Shown: positions 34,501 through 45,959, counted from the stretch's first letter. The stretch: 64,000 nucleotides of DNA from Tubiluchus corallicola (GCA_030141605.1 JAQGDQ010000871.1:22412-86411); one strand, 5' to 3'. Numbers and translations are program-made. Notes: a model not told the origin generated them from the sequence alone.

Positions 34501-37500
34501 TATTCATGAAAATACAATGTCGTTATTTATTTCTGACAATGGTCCGTGGACAATGATTTGTCGTGAAGGTGGTACTTCAGGACCACTGAAAGGTTAGTGT
34601 GACGTAACAATGTGCCTATGGATTTTTCATACGCACATTATATGTACCTATGTCTACATGCACATTATTACAAATTATGCAATATGCCTCATTCCATGTA
34701 TAGGGTTCACAACAGATTCTGAAGTTTGAACTACTGTACTACTTATACATATTTACAATTTAAATTTCGATATGGCTGTTTCAATTTATTGCATTCCGTT
34801 GCATATTGGCAAGACCTAGGAGAAATTAAAGCTCTTTTCATCATGAAATCTAAGCCAATTTTGACTACCAAATACGTACAACTATTATGATTATACATAT
34901 AGTACAACAACGAAACTTGGAGTTTATCAAACACGAAACTTTTACATCAGAGCCTCAAAGTCCGAAGATTAATGTGGTTAGGACACTTTAGATAACCATC
35001 TAAACGGAGCTTTTGAACATTGCAATAAACACCTGGCAACCAAAAACAAGTTGAACAGCTACTATAAAACTGTTCTAGTTAACAAGGGTTTAATTTATTA
35101 AAAAAATGCTGTGCCTCAAATGTTCATAAAGGGTAAAGAGTTAGAACACTCTTTAGATTCAATTTTCTTTATTTTTTCCCTTCAGATGCTTTCGTCCATC
35201 TTTTATCAGCCGTGAGGGACAAGTGCTTCTGAAAGAAAAAATAAAAAAATTTTTGAGACCTAAAGAGCATTTTGAGACTTCCTTTACCGTTTACGACCAT
35301 GGCGAGTCTCAGAAGACGACTGTTTTATTGTCTTATTTTCAATTTCCATTCTTTATCTCGCCAATCATTTTCGTCTAAACAACATTTTAGTTTCCTAAAC
35401 AGCTCTGGGCCCAGCTTCACAAAGACGTCACTGAGTTAACGACGTCGTTTTTATGATGTGTCATTTAGTGATTGTAATAACAACATCGTATTAGTGATGG
35501 CTTAGTGAAACCACTCCCGATTCGTATAGATAATCATGCCAACATTTCTAAACTCTTAAGTCTATATGTTCCATGATATTAGCCTCAAGTCAGTGTGTAA
35601 TTGGCTAAACTGAAATGGCTTGCCATTTTTACAAGTACCTATTTTCTTTGTGTACTAGGTTAGTTATTACAGCTCTGCAAAGAGGTCAGTACTATCGAAA
35701 GTATATAAACAGGGATTTGAAACTCAGGCTTTGGGTGTGCGCGTATCTCGTACAGGCTCCTGATGTACGCGTATCTCGTACAGGCTCTTGGCGTACGTGT
35801 ATCTCATACAGGTTCTTGGCGTACGTGTATCTCGTACAGGCTCTTGGCGTACGTGTATCTCGTACAAGCTCTTGGCGTACGTGTATTTCGTTCTTGATGT
35901 ACGTGTATCTCGTACAGGCTCTTGATGTACGTGTATCTCGTACAGGCTCTTGATGTACGTGTATCTCGTACAGGCACTTGGCGTACGTGTATCTCGTACA
36001 GGCTCCTGGTGTACGTGTATCTCGTACAGGCTCCTGGTGTACGTGTATCTCGTACAGGCTCTTGGCGTACGTGTATCTCGTACAGGCTCTTGGCGTACGT
36101 GTATCTCGTACAGGCTCTTGGTGTGCGTGTATCTCGTACAGGCTCTTGGCGTACGTGTATCTCGTACAGTACAGTGGTGCGTATTCGTACAGGCACGTGT
36201 ATCTCGTACTTTTTTCGTACGTGTATTTCGTACAGGCACTGGGCTCGTGTGTATTGTACAGGCTCTCGCGTACGTGTATCTCGTACATCTTGGCGTACGT
36301 GATCGCAAGCTTGTAGTATCTTATGGCGTAGTATCGTACAGGTTTGGCGTACGTGTATTTCGTACAGGCTCTTGGCGTACGTGTATCTCGTACAGGCTCT
36401 TGATGTACGTGTATCTCGTACAGGCACTTGGCGTACGTGTATCTCGTACAGGTTCTTGGCATACGTGTATCTCGTACAGGCTCTTGGCGTACGTGTATCT
36501 CGTACAAGCTCTTGGTGTACGTGTATCTCGTACAGGCTCTTGGCGTACGTGTATCTCGTACAGGCTCTTGGCGTACGTGTATCTCGTACAGGCTCTTGGT
36601 GTACGTGTATCTCGTACAGGCTCTTGGCGTACGTGTATCTCGTACAGGCTCTTGGTGTACGTGTATCTCGTACAGGCTCTTGGTGTACGTGTATCTCGTA
36701 CAGGCTCTTGGTGTACGTGTATCTCGTACAGGTTTCTGATCTTCGTTTGTATCGGCTTAAACACCTTTTTGCCTAACAATATCTTGCAACCAAGACATTG
36801 TTGTCTTTGATGAGTTTTTGCTTGCATTTGTGCGAGAAAAATGAATCATCTTTTCAATCCACAGTAATTTAAACAAAACTTTAAAAGTACTTATTTCCAG
36901 GTGCCAAAGGTACTTCCTGGGAGGGTGGATATCGAGTTCCTGCAATAGCTCACTGGCCTGGTAAGATCAAAGCAAGCAAAATTTCAACAGCAGTGGTCAA
37001 CACTATGGATGTCTTTCCAACATTGCTGGAAATTGCAGAAGTTTCTCTACCAAGGGGAGTTTACATTGATGGTAGGTTTTCAATATCAGAGCTGTAGATT
37101 CTTAAAATAACTAAAAGTCTATTATTATTCGTAAGATGTGGTCTACAAAATGCTGTTTAAAAAGTCTGTGATTTGTGCAGAAATAAAATTACTCGTGTAA
37201 CATTTCGTTTTAGCGTTTCCAACAGTTAATGCGTCTCTGACAGGAAAATAATTACCAAGGGTAGAAACCATGTTTCCTTGATAATTACGTCCAATAAGTA
37301 CAACAATAGCACGAATGCTTGATCATTCGACACTTTCTTTGCTGTTATGCTGCTCCGGAATCATACTAGGATTTCTAAATTTTCACATTCTTGATCAGCC
37401 TGTATAAAGACAGCACCATTACTTTAGTCTTAGAAAATTCGGGTAAAAGTTCTTTGTCACGTGTTTTTAGTAGTGTGTAATCAGCAAATTTAGCAGTCTG

Positions 37501-38242
37501 AATCATTTATTTAGGCCTATTCTGGTTTTAATTTTATTTCATGTAACAATGTGGTTCTCTGAATTTATTGATTTTTCAGTGCCTAAACTGATGAGCCACT
37601 ATGAGCATTCAAACTAATACATCATATTTGTCTTATGCTATGTTATGTTACATTATGTTATGCTTCGTAACGTTACGCCGCGTTACGCTATGCTGCTCTG
37701 GGCAATTGCATTATTCGCCAGTACAATATGTTAACATTTTATTTTCAGGAATTTCAATTAAAACGATTCTGCTTAATGATGATGACGAATCACCCCATGA
37801 TCTCATTTACTACTACTGTAAGGACAAGTTGTTTGCTGTCCGTTACAAAGATTACAAAGTACATTTTTACACCACACCTCACCAGTCTGAACTCAAAAGC
37901 TGTTCTGGGGGATTCACAAATGGAAGTCTTTTGATACAATTCATGCTTTCTGACGATATAAAATCCCACTACATGTTTTGCGAAGGAAGTGACGTTAAAA
38001 AACAAGATCCCCCTCTTATATTTAACATTGCTGAAGATATTTCAGAGCAGTGGCCATTAAATGTCGATGATTTACCCAAAGAGGATAAAGATCTATTGGT
38101 CGTGGTTCAAAGGCTTGTTGAGGACCATAAGCAAACTCTATTTGGTGTTCGAAAGCCACTGTCTATGGAATGGAAAGGCATAAGGAACAAGGAATATGTC
38201 CCATGCCACGATCCACCACACTGCCGGCTGAACTATCCCTGA
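27298..38242 (+). CDS. Arylsulfatase, seven exons, complete
   Basis: Exons 27298-27592, 29337-29486, 31814-31920, 33088-33316, 34428-34592, 36901-37071 and 37749-38242 join in frame at every junction, giving 536 residues. The start [18 protein letters not shown] is a signal peptide; an in-frame ATG at 27265 is the alternative. Metal-binding [11 protein letters not shown] is at residues 47-57, and CTPSR at 89-93 is the sulfatase signature whose Cys becomes formylglycine. [27 protein letters not shown] and SDNGP follow in the expected order, and a C-terminal domain with conserved cysteines ends [10 protein letters not shown]. The product should be a secreted or lysosomal enzyme removing sulfate from glycans or lipids. 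Substrate is unknown. All key residues seen are intact. Introns are inflated by minisatellites and MITEs. A broken partial copy lies downstream. Confidence 0.92.
27710..28015 (+). repeat. Scrambled TTTGGTACTAGGAAAA minisatellite, sulfatase intron 1
   Basis: About fifteen irregular units of 14-18 bases contain GGTAC or GTAC plus an A-rich part (TGGTACTAGG, TGGTACAAGA, CGTACGAAAA). An inverted set occurs at 29219-29275, beyond the triplet-repeat tract. Confidence 0.7.
28290..29180. repeat. Triplet-repeat tract (CAA, AAT, GAT), sulfatase intron 1
   Basis: About 900 bases of imperfect triplet repeats. An almost pure (CAA)n run lies at 28508-28602, and GATGATGATGGTGAT and CAACAAAAGCAACAG-type blocks recur at 28840-29070 with a period of about 110 bases. 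Frames are open on both strands and encode poly-Asn, poly-Thr, poly-Leu or poly-Val. They are not genes. Confidence 0.9.
29219..29275 (-). repeat. Inverted copy of the GGTAC minisatellite
   Basis: Read on the minus strand, TTGGTACAAG, CGGTACAATG and TTGGTACGGAAC repeat in the style of the array at 27710-28015. The arrays therefore bracket the triplet tract in opposite orientations, as in a fold-back element. Confidence 0.55.
30480..31420 (-). mobile_element. Decayed transposon-associated coding remnant (low certainty)
   Basis: Minus-strand frames, broken by stops and shifts, read [20 protein letters not shown], then [15 protein letters not shown], then [15 protein letters not shown]. The first block recalls the G(C/K).TS....GK..AW...F motif of multicopy proteins common in marine invertebrate genomes. 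The exact element type is not recognised. It fills part of the 2.3-kb second intron of the sulfatase; the corresponding intron in the broken copy is only about 360 bases. Confidence 0.4.
32418..33008. mobile_element. Tc1/mariner-type MITE (591 bp) in sulfatase intron 3
   Basis: Terminal inverted repeats of about 100 bases start (A/G)GGTGTGCTGAAAATAAC and share CCTACTTTGGAGGTTTGACG and ATGGGTAAATTTT. Both ends are flanked by TA (32416-32417, 33009-33010), the target duplication of Tc1/mariner elements. No transposase is encoded. The right end lies 79 bases from the exon 4 acceptor. An intronic transcript could form a long hairpin here. Confidence 0.75.
34593..35734. other. Sulfatase intron 5, left part
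   Basis: AT-rich intronic sequence before the 28-bp minisatellite. No further exon, RNA gene or defined transposon is seen. Confidence 0.4.
35735..36735 (+). repeat. 28-bp minisatellite, about 35 units, in sulfatase intron 5
   Basis: The unit is CGTACGTGTATCTCGTACAG plus GCTCTTGG, with few variants (GCTCTTGA, GCTCCTGG, GCACTTGG). Units are nearly identical except in 36165-36330, where they are rearranged. Each contains the inverted pair GTACG...CGTAC around TGTATCT and can form a small stem-loop. The unit happens to lack stops in nearly every frame, so both strands show long Tyr-Val-rich or Arg-Asp-rich frames that look like proteins but are not. Confidence 0.95.
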
Positions 38243-38509
38243 TCTTTTGAAGTGTTCCAATTAAAATTATAATTGTTCGGAAAATTATTCTGGCTCATCG
38301 TGAAAAAGAAATTGGATAAAGTGTTGTTGGTCATTGTTGTGGTCAAGTGGCTAATTAGTGAATAACGAATTATATATTCTGAGATTAAACCAATAATTTT
38401 GATTAAAATGTTTTTGTGCAGCCGCAAAAGCTAGATCAGTTTTAGGTTCATCTGTAACATTAGACAAAATGGTTGATTAAATTTATTTCATAAGGGTGTC
38501 AATTTACCG

Positions 38510-38515
38510 AATAAA
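38510..38515 (+). promoter_or_regulatory. Candidate poly(A) signal of the arylsulfatase gene
   Basis: AATAAA lies about 270 bases after the stop codon; another AATAAA occurs near 38568. Assignment is by position only. Confidence 0.45.
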
Positions 38516-38701
38516 ATACTGCTCGTAAAAATTTACTGTGTGTTATTAAATTTATGTAAAATGTGAAAATAAATCACTGATTTAACACTCTTTGCAAACA
38601 GGCATGCACGACGCTCTCAACTGTTGACCCTTTTTAATGCAGTTTGACTGTTACAAGACGAAATCCTAACTAATTATCGACCATCATTGCTTGGGACGTG
38701 G

Positions 38702-39355
38702 CAGGGCCGGATTAAAGTGCATTGCCGCCCAAAGCGTAGCCAATACCTAGTGCCCCGGCGATTTTCCCGACTCAAAGTATATTTGCTATGTGATACTAAT
38801 TGCGTGATTTTACATATATATATATATAACAAATTCCATTGTTCTATGTAAGATTTATACCATTTAAAATCTTTATTGACTTCTAGTTGAAATTTTGGTT
38901 AAATAAATCAACTACAAAAAAGAAGGCATTATGCCTGGCAATAACAAAAAAGAACCAAACTACTGTCAAGCATGACATTAAAATGACCCCACTGCATGAC
39001 TAATTACTCATGAAACTTCCTGCTCCAGGACCTTGGCAAATGGCTGTTGCTGATGTTGTGGTTGCCAACTTGCCATAAGGATTAGTGAAACATTGTGATA
39101 AAATGAGAAGACACTTTGCAAGACAAATCCCGTGGCTCTATATAAGATTTATACCACTTAAATTCTTTTTTGATAGGAAAAAAAACCCAGCCATTTAGGT
39201 ATTTCATTCTGCTGTAGCAGTCTATCTCACATTTTAAACTGTGAAAAGCTTTTATGGTCTTTAACATGCTTTATTAAAATTTTCAATTTAATTTTTGCCA
39301 GCCTGGTGCCCCTAGGGCCGCGAGCTTAGTCTGTTTATGCGTTAATCCGGTCCTG
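38702..39355. mobile_element. hAT-type non-autonomous element (654 bp) with 8-bp target duplication
   Basis: The left end CAGGGCCGGATTAA and the inverted right end CAGGACCGGATTAA form typical hAT termini. GGACGTGG flanks the element exactly on both sides (38694-38701 and 39356-39363). The interior is AT-rich and non-coding; near both ends are GTGCC(C)C-type subterminal motifs. It inserted just downstream of the sulfatase 3' UTR. Confidence 0.85.
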
Positions 39356-39363
39356 GGACGTGG

Positions 39364-40143
39364 CTTGCTTGTGACGTTCGTTCAGCTTCGTACAAACCAT
39401 CCTTCACTATGACAAAGAATGTGGGGCCCGTCTTGCAGATGAAATGTTATACAACGTTATACAGTAACGCCATAACTAAAATTTTCACTCTCGCAAAAAC
39501 GTGCTACACGTTCGTGAAATGTTTCTGCTGTTACAAAATAAAATTCAGTCGTGGCGTCATCACTAGCTGTACTCGATGGCCGTTAACTAGGTTTCTAAGC
39601 TAAGAATTAATGTTAGGAAACAGTTTATCATTCTTATACTTGACAAATTGTGTACTTTTACCATACTTCAAAATGGGATAGGATCTGAAAAAAATCATCC
39701 TGTTTTTCTTTAAATTCTATTTATTGGTTTTGTATGTGTCTAAATTAGTTTAGAAATAAATTTTATTTTTTTCTTATAAAAAAGCAAGAGCAGGCGAGTC
39801 CGCATAGGAAATATCAGTGTAAGAACAATTTCTTTCTGACAGCAGTCCGAGCTGACTTGAAGGTATCGGCTAAATCTGCAAAGTGCAAAGCCATTCTACT
39901 ATATAATGCAAATCTCTCTACTGCATAATGCAGATTTTCAGAACAACACCAAAAATATCAGCTAGAGTGACCACATTTACATAGGCCTACTATACCTTGT
40001 ACTTCGTTTAGACAGTATTGGTTTTTAAGTACATGTGTGAGAAAATGAGTAATGACAATGGTGCTTTTCGTTTGAATAGACCGATAGTAATCTAGTTACT
40101 GATGACATTTCAAAAGCTACGATTTTAAATGATTTTTTCCAAA
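39364..40143. other. Intergenic, contains a dispersed repeat copy
   Basis: At about 39480-39580 the sequence (CTCGCAAAAACGTGCTACACG, then GGCGTCATCACTAGCTG) matches, with substitutions, 23845-23930 in the STELLO-like intron, so both are copies of one dispersed repeat. No gene is supported. Confidence 0.4.
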
Positions 40144-40980
40144 AAAATCGCCGTTAATGATGGTAATTTAAATGATGTTGAGATGAAAGTCACTCCTGAT
40201 ATAAGTTCATGGTTAATTTTCCACCTTCATGGTGAAAATGATAAAGAAGTTAAAGTATAAAAAAGCCGAACTCCTGAAGAAATCCCGGCTACATTTTACA
40301 AAACACCTGCCATGTGTACTATGTGTACGTCTATCAATTTTTCTGAAAGTCTTTCAACGGTGGTGTTTTCCCAGCAATATGGAAGCTGGCAAATATAATG
40401 CCAACATTCAAGAAAGGGGAAGGTTCTGGTTCAAACAACTGCAGACCAGTGACGGACGCTGAGCAGTGTAACATGCTAGTTGGTGGAGATTGTTATTGCA
40501 TAAAATTCTGTTAAATATGTAAGAATGTGACATCTTTTATCTCGTAAACAACAAGGTTTTCTGACAGGAAAGTCCAAATGTACACGCTTGTTAGAATGTT
40601 TGTATAACTTGGACCTGGCAATAGATCTGATTAAATTACTGATTACGGGGAAAATACTGATATTATTTATACAGATATATAGATTTTAAAAAGGACTTAG
40701 TTACAGTTCGTCAAAGCTTTTGCACAAATTACAGTCTTTTGGTATACATGGTCCTCTGTTACATTAGATTGTCTGTTTTCAGAAACAAGGCAAATAGTGT
40801 GTAGTTATCGGGTTTTTCAGCTTCAGACTATGTGTAATAGTCACATCAGGTGTACCAGAAGGAAGAGTTTTGGGCTCCGTTTTGTTTTTGCTCTTCATTA
40901 ATGATTTGCCTGAAAAAGTAGGTCTTTCAAATCTTAAGCTTTCTGCTGATGATGTCATGTACTTACAGTGTCAGTAAAAT
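40144..40980 (+). mobile_element. Dead LINE reverse transcriptase (CR1/jockey-like)
   Basis: In shifting frames the plus strand reads ATFYK, then QGFLTGKSKCTRLLECLYNL, then SGVPEGRVLGSVLFLLFIND, then LSADDVMYL. These are, in order, the fingers region, RT block 3, the SGVPQG block and the YADD catalytic block, with Tyr lost. Many stops and frameshifts show long inactivity. The 5' part and C-terminus are missing. Confidence 0.8.
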
Positions 40981-40999
40981 TTAACTCAGTGTTAATAAT

Positions 41000-41712
41000 T
41001 TAAATTAAATTAAATTAAGTATTTGTTATGCTATCTTGTAGATGTAGATACGGCAGTAGCAATAATACTTACACACGCCACGTGCAATTGAGGAATCTAG
41101 CTTTGAAAACAAAAAGCGGTGGTGTCCTCTGTTGTCTAAAAAGGTGATATACAAGCTACAAAACATTCATGGCCAAAAACGTATAAAATGCGCACGAAGG
41201 ATTGCTGTTATTGCTGAACTGTCGTCTGCTACGTTGCCACTGATGCATAGCTTTTCCTGTAACTTTGTCGATTTTTTTATCTTCAAATGGCCCAGAAAAG
41301 ATATAGTGTTCAGCAACTTAGGGACTGCCGTACAAAATTTGGGATTGAGTCATCAGATGATGGTAGGTGAAACCAGTCCATATATGCAATTAGATATGAC
41401 TATTTAAAAATTGCATGGTTGATAAATTATGTACATCCAAGGTAAAGATTACAGCATTAGGCCTTCCTTTATTTCTTCTACACACTAGAATGACTATTGG
41501 GGCAAATGACACCATTTGACAGTACTGCTCTTACATATTTTACAAAAGATTTTGTACTGACACAGTGCGGGATGGCAAAAAAGTTGCATAAACTGTATTT
41601 GTGAATGCTTGTGTGATGCGTATGTGCTTGCGTATGTGTGAATGTTTGTGTGATATGTGCATGTGCATGTAAACACATCTATATAAATTATGCAATATTT
41701 GCTTGTGTATGT
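41000..41712. other. Region between LINE remnant and piggyBac transposase
   Basis: Contains (ATTAA)n-type sequence near 41000-41020 and a TG-rich block at 41600-41720 (GTGTGAATGTTTGTGTGATA-like). A 91-codon frame at 41132-41407 has no recognised domain. The left terminus of the piggyBac element could not be identified. Confidence 0.35.
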
Positions 41713-43396
41713 ATGCTTGAATGTGCAATGCTTTATTTAGAATCACAGAGTACCAATTCAAGTGTAGATTATCATGATCACGATTATGATGGTGATGGCT
41801 GTGATGGTGATGTACCTGTGATGCCAGGACCTAGTGTTGATAATGGTGATGAAGGCAATGGTAACGGTGTCATACCTGTGAGTACAGACAGCGAAACTGA
41901 TGAAAATATAGCTGATGACGATAATGATCATGCAAGGAGGAGACAAGATACGACACACATTGGAAGGGGAGCTGTGTTATGTCGAGGTTGCATGATGAGT
42001 ACAGCAGCAGCTAATGCCATAGATAATGATGATAATAGCGATGGTAATGATGATGAGGGAAATAATGATGATGACATTCTGAGAAGAGATGTTAGGACCC
42101 TCGCAAGGACAGGAGCTAGGGTACGTGGAGGCGTGAGTGCTAGAACACGTGTTAGAACAGGTGGTGGAGCAAGGAGAAATGCATTTGCAGCCAACTTGCA
42201 CCTGGACTTCCTAATTGGATGGATGGCCAAAACTTTTTTCCTGTCATCCATCAATTTACAGGCACACATGGTATTGCTGTTCAAGAGCTTTTTAAATGAA
42301 ACTATCCTGAACCTTGTGGTAAAAGAAACCAATCATTATGCAGAGCTACACCATCTGAATGAGAAATTCTCTTTTGTCTGTACACCAGCTGAAGATATTG
42401 CCCTTGATGAGTCGATGATGCTATGGAAAGGCCGATTGATGCTCAAGCAATATTTACCTGCCAAAAGGTCAAGATTCGGAATAAAGATATATTCTTTGAA
42501 TGAATCTTCATTTTATACATATCATTTTCGAGTATATACAGGTGCTACAGATCCTGCACATGACATTGATGCATACTTGCCTGCATATGCTAACCATCTC
42601 AGCAATATTGATAAACTGACAGTGTTCATGTTGAAACATCTAATTGGCAAAGGGTATAAGCTGTATGTAGATAACTGGTACACCAGTATAGAACTTTTTA
42701 AGTATTTACACTCAAAAGATACAAATGCTACCGGTACACTGAGAAAGAACAGAGTCCCACTTACTATAAAAAAAGCTGACGTCACGAAAGGTGATTGCAA
42801 ACCTTTTATGTCAGGCAGTGTAATGATTACGAAATTTGTAGACAAAAGGGAAGTATATATTTGCACCGCCGAGCATCCCCATGGCACTGAACAAAAAAGA
42901 GTCAAAGGCAGGATAGAAACTTACATAAATAACAGTGCAGTTTGCGAATACAACAGGAAAATGGATGGAATTGATAAAATGGATCAACTCCTACAGCCAT
43001 ATAGTGCTCCCAGAAAAAGTATGAAATGGCACAGGAAGCTAGTAATACATTTATTGCAAGTAGCATGTCTAAACAGTTTTAGTTTATACAAACAGTTTCA
43101 TCCAAACCCAAAAAAATGCTACTTGCAATTTCAAAAAGAAGTTATAGGGAGTCTGCTGTTCGAAGCCAATGAGGTAGGAGATGTAAATGTTCCTCGCTTA
43201 GAGCACATTGTGCGTCTAAGTGAGAAACATTTCATCTCAGTTCTACCACCTACCCACAATAAACAATACCCAACCAAACGATACCAACGAGAGGAAGCGT
43301 GTCGAGGTAAGGTACTGCTGCTTACAGTGCCCTAGCCAGCCTGCCCTATGTTTTGCAGGATGCTTTGAAATATACCATACGAAACGAAATTACTGA
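41713..43396 (+). pseudogene. piggyBac-type transposase, internally deleted and frameshifted
   Basis: The open frame to 43335 starts with an acidic Asp/Gly/Asn-rich region and an Arg-rich segment, then the domain start LNLVVKETNHYA. It jumps straight to LNEKFSFVCTPAEDIALDES, so roughly 100 residues of the usual piggyBac core are missing. The four catalytic Asp positions known for the family are present: LDESMMLWKGR, YVDNWYTS and MDGIDKMDQ. After KRYQREEACRG the frame ends at 43335, but one base over it reads RYCCLQCP, LCFAGCFEIYHTK and a stop at 43394-43396. This is the Cys/His-rich DNA-binding tail, so a frameshift separates it. The tail is needed for end binding in this family, so activity is unlikely. 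TTAA-flanked ends were not found. Confidence 0.85.
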
Positions 43397-43404
43397 TGTC
43401 ATAA

Positions 43405-43962
43405 GGGTGATAATGATGATGATAGTGAGATGACAAGGGTGGTGACACTGTTGACGATGATGATGATGACGACAATGACATCGACACTAATACTTTTAGA
43501 AGAAATTACAGTTACAGTATTTTTGTGAAATGAAATCATAATAACAATTTATTTTTTTGTAGCAACACAACAATATTTTGCGAATCAGAAACTTTACTTT
43601 TATTTGCTTCTACTTTTCTTTCTTTTCTGCTTTCCTTCCAATTTTTTCTCAGCTTTCTTTATCATTCTCACAAGTCTGCTAATACATCGATGAGAGATGG
43701 TAGCAACAATGACACTGATAGTAGCAGACACTGGTGGCAGTGGAATGGCGGCAGCTGTGGCACTGGTGGTGGTGGTGGAGGGGGGGTAGTTGTCACAACA
43801 GCTATTATCTCAGCATCGGCAATAGTAACAATAGAAGTGGTGGTGATGTAGTAACAACCATACTATAATAACATTGCGGTGCCTATAGTAATAGCAACTT
43901 TTCATTTTACGAAAATATTCTTGTGCGCCAGCTGGAATACAAATTGCATGGTAGTGAAGTGT
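43405..43962. other. Triplet-repeat and T-rich stretch
   Basis: GATGATGATGATGAC-type repeats at 43410-43480 and GTGGTGGTGG/GGCAGTGG-type sequence at 43700-43850. The latter resembles the triplet-rich intron 1 of the sulfatase, so it may be the duplicated end of that intron. No gene is seen. Confidence 0.4.
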
Positions 43963-45152
43963 TAAAGAAAAAAATCGCAATAGCTGAAGCATTACGCGAA
44001 GCTGGGTACAAAACTGGTATGGTGTGAAAATGGCATCTAGGCAAAGTTTGTTTAAATAAATGCTCTATTTCTCGACGGGAGCAACGTAATATTAGTGCGT
44101 CTTTGTTAGTTGTTAGTTTTGAGCAACTACAATGGATAACGATGTGGCTGCACACCAACCAATGCCTTTCCTTGACGAATTATCTAGGCCTGGCATAGAC
44201 ATAAACATAGACATATACATTTTTTATTTATGTCCTCATTACACCAGAATACAAATAGACTGTAAATGCTCTAATTATTAATTAATCGAGATAAATTATG
44301 CATAAAGAAAGCGTTACGGGGTGCATGAGAAAGGGTAGTGAAAGACCAATTGGTCATCAAGTCAATACCCTTCTAGCAAACATGTTCCTATTTTTCAGGA
44401 ATCAATGAGTTTAACAGGACTGATGGAAACCATCTTCCTTTTCATCACGGCTTTGATTGGGTGGAAACCATTCACCCTCTGTCGCTCAACTTTCACCGTG
44501 GCACTGTATGACTACTGACATACTGACACTGTATGTGTGGCACTAAATTAACCAAAAACGGAATTCAAAGAATTTAGTTTGTTGTCTGTCGAAATTCATT
44601 CAGCTGGCAGATTGAGTGTCTTTGACGTATATTTTGCCAAAACACAAGTGAAGCTACAGCAATGAGCGAATTTTAATGGCCATTTACTCTGATGAGTCAT
44701 AATGAGACGCAAACTTACTATTGTTTATGTTGCAGATTTTATTGAAGCCTAGATATTTATTTCAAAATTTATTCGGACAATTTTTAATGCAATAATTTCT
44801 AATATTTTGTGGATTCGTTTTCTTGTACAGGAGCCATGGGCAGGTGGCGATATTTTTATTATGTAAATAAATTAGAAATATCCTGGTTTTAATTGGATAA
44901 CCTTTCGTTATTCTTCTTTTCTGCGACATACGGGGAAACAATCCAGCACTGAATGTTTCACATATTTCAACGACACTCTAGTTCAACAACCTATCAACTT
45001 GGAAACAATGGCAATTCGTATGCTTGATGATGCTAAACGTTTCATTAGAACCCAAGTTGAGGACTCTCGTCAGTTCTTTTTGTATTATTCTTTAACTCAC
45101 ACACACGCTGATCTCACAGTGAGCAAACGGTTTCAGGGAACTTCCAAACGAG
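43963..45152 (+). pseudogene. Partial, inactivated duplicate of the arylsulfatase (exons 2-4)
   Basis: Three segments match exons 2, 3 and 4 of the gene at 27298-38242. The exon 2 copy (about 43963-44040) lacks its first 75 or so bases and acceptor, has TGA where the intact gene encodes the Gly of VGKWHLG, and its donor is GC rather than GT. The exon 3 copy (44399-44505) keeps its 107-base length, acceptor and donor, and reads [20 protein letters not shown]. The exon 4 copy (44924-45152) keeps all 229 bases, but its acceptor is TG instead of AG. Exons 1 (with CTPSR) and 5-7 are absent. Exon divergence is modest, so the duplication is fairly young. Confidence 0.9.
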
Positions 45153-45959
45153 GTAGATTGGTTCAGTCAGACACTTGATAACATGGAAACTTTGTAAAAC
45201 AGATAATTAATTAACGATTGGCAATGTTCAAGGACATTTGGCAATGCAAGTTCTTAGTGATTGATTTCTTGAACCTTAATATCTGGTAACTACTTGTGTT
45301 TGTAGTTCAGACATCTTGTAATTCTGCCCCGTGGTAACTCATGTACCTAATAGCTTAGATACATAGCAAGTCTTACAATTAGCAGCTGCAAAAACGCTTT
45401 GTAACTTGGTTACCAATAAATGACATGGACAAATTGGAGTGACAAATAAAAAATCTCGAGCATATTAATGAAAAACACAGTGTTTCAGGCCGGCACTATG
45501 GACGCCATATATTCAAGTGGAAAAATTATGATTGTTTATTCTCGTAAAATCAAAAAAGTTTCTGGCCATCTTTAATGCGCTTTTATTTTTTTCAATTTTA
45601 AGCGTAAATACTCCATAATGATATACTGAAACCCAGTGTTTTCACATCATTATTGTGGGAATTTTTATTTATTGGTTACAGTGAGTCTCAATGCCACGTT
45701 TTTGATCACCACATTCCCTAACGATTTGAAGACGACTTGAATGGGTAAATTAAATCTTCATCTCCTTGTCTGCAAAGGACTATAACTAGTTATTTTGCCC
45801 ACCATTGGTAAATTAGTTACGGAAAGACAAAAGAGGCTTATTCAAAGAGTTAAGAAAAATTAGATCCACTTTCAATAATGTAACATGCATTAATGGGTTG
45901 AGTGACTGACAGTTTTTACATATTTCTTGATTAAAATTAGTTGTACAAAATTGTTCAGG
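45153..45959. other. Non-coding, partly duplicated sulfatase intron 4
   Basis: The first 200 or so bases contain GGCAATG, TTTGGCAATG and TGGTAAC motifs that parallel the TTTGGTAAT motifs of sulfatase intron 4 at 33480-33570, so the duplication probably includes intron sequence. No exon 5 copy was found. The rest is AT-rich. Confidence 0.4.

Noticed and set aside
35692-36827. Long ORFs on both strands with Tyr-Val or Arg-Asp repeats
   Set aside because: A 28-bp minisatellite without stop codons explains all frames; the region is within a confirmed intron.
41132-41407. 91-codon plus-strand ORF before the piggyBac transposase
   Set aside because: No similarity to piggyBac N-termini or other domains, and stops separate it from the transposase frame.
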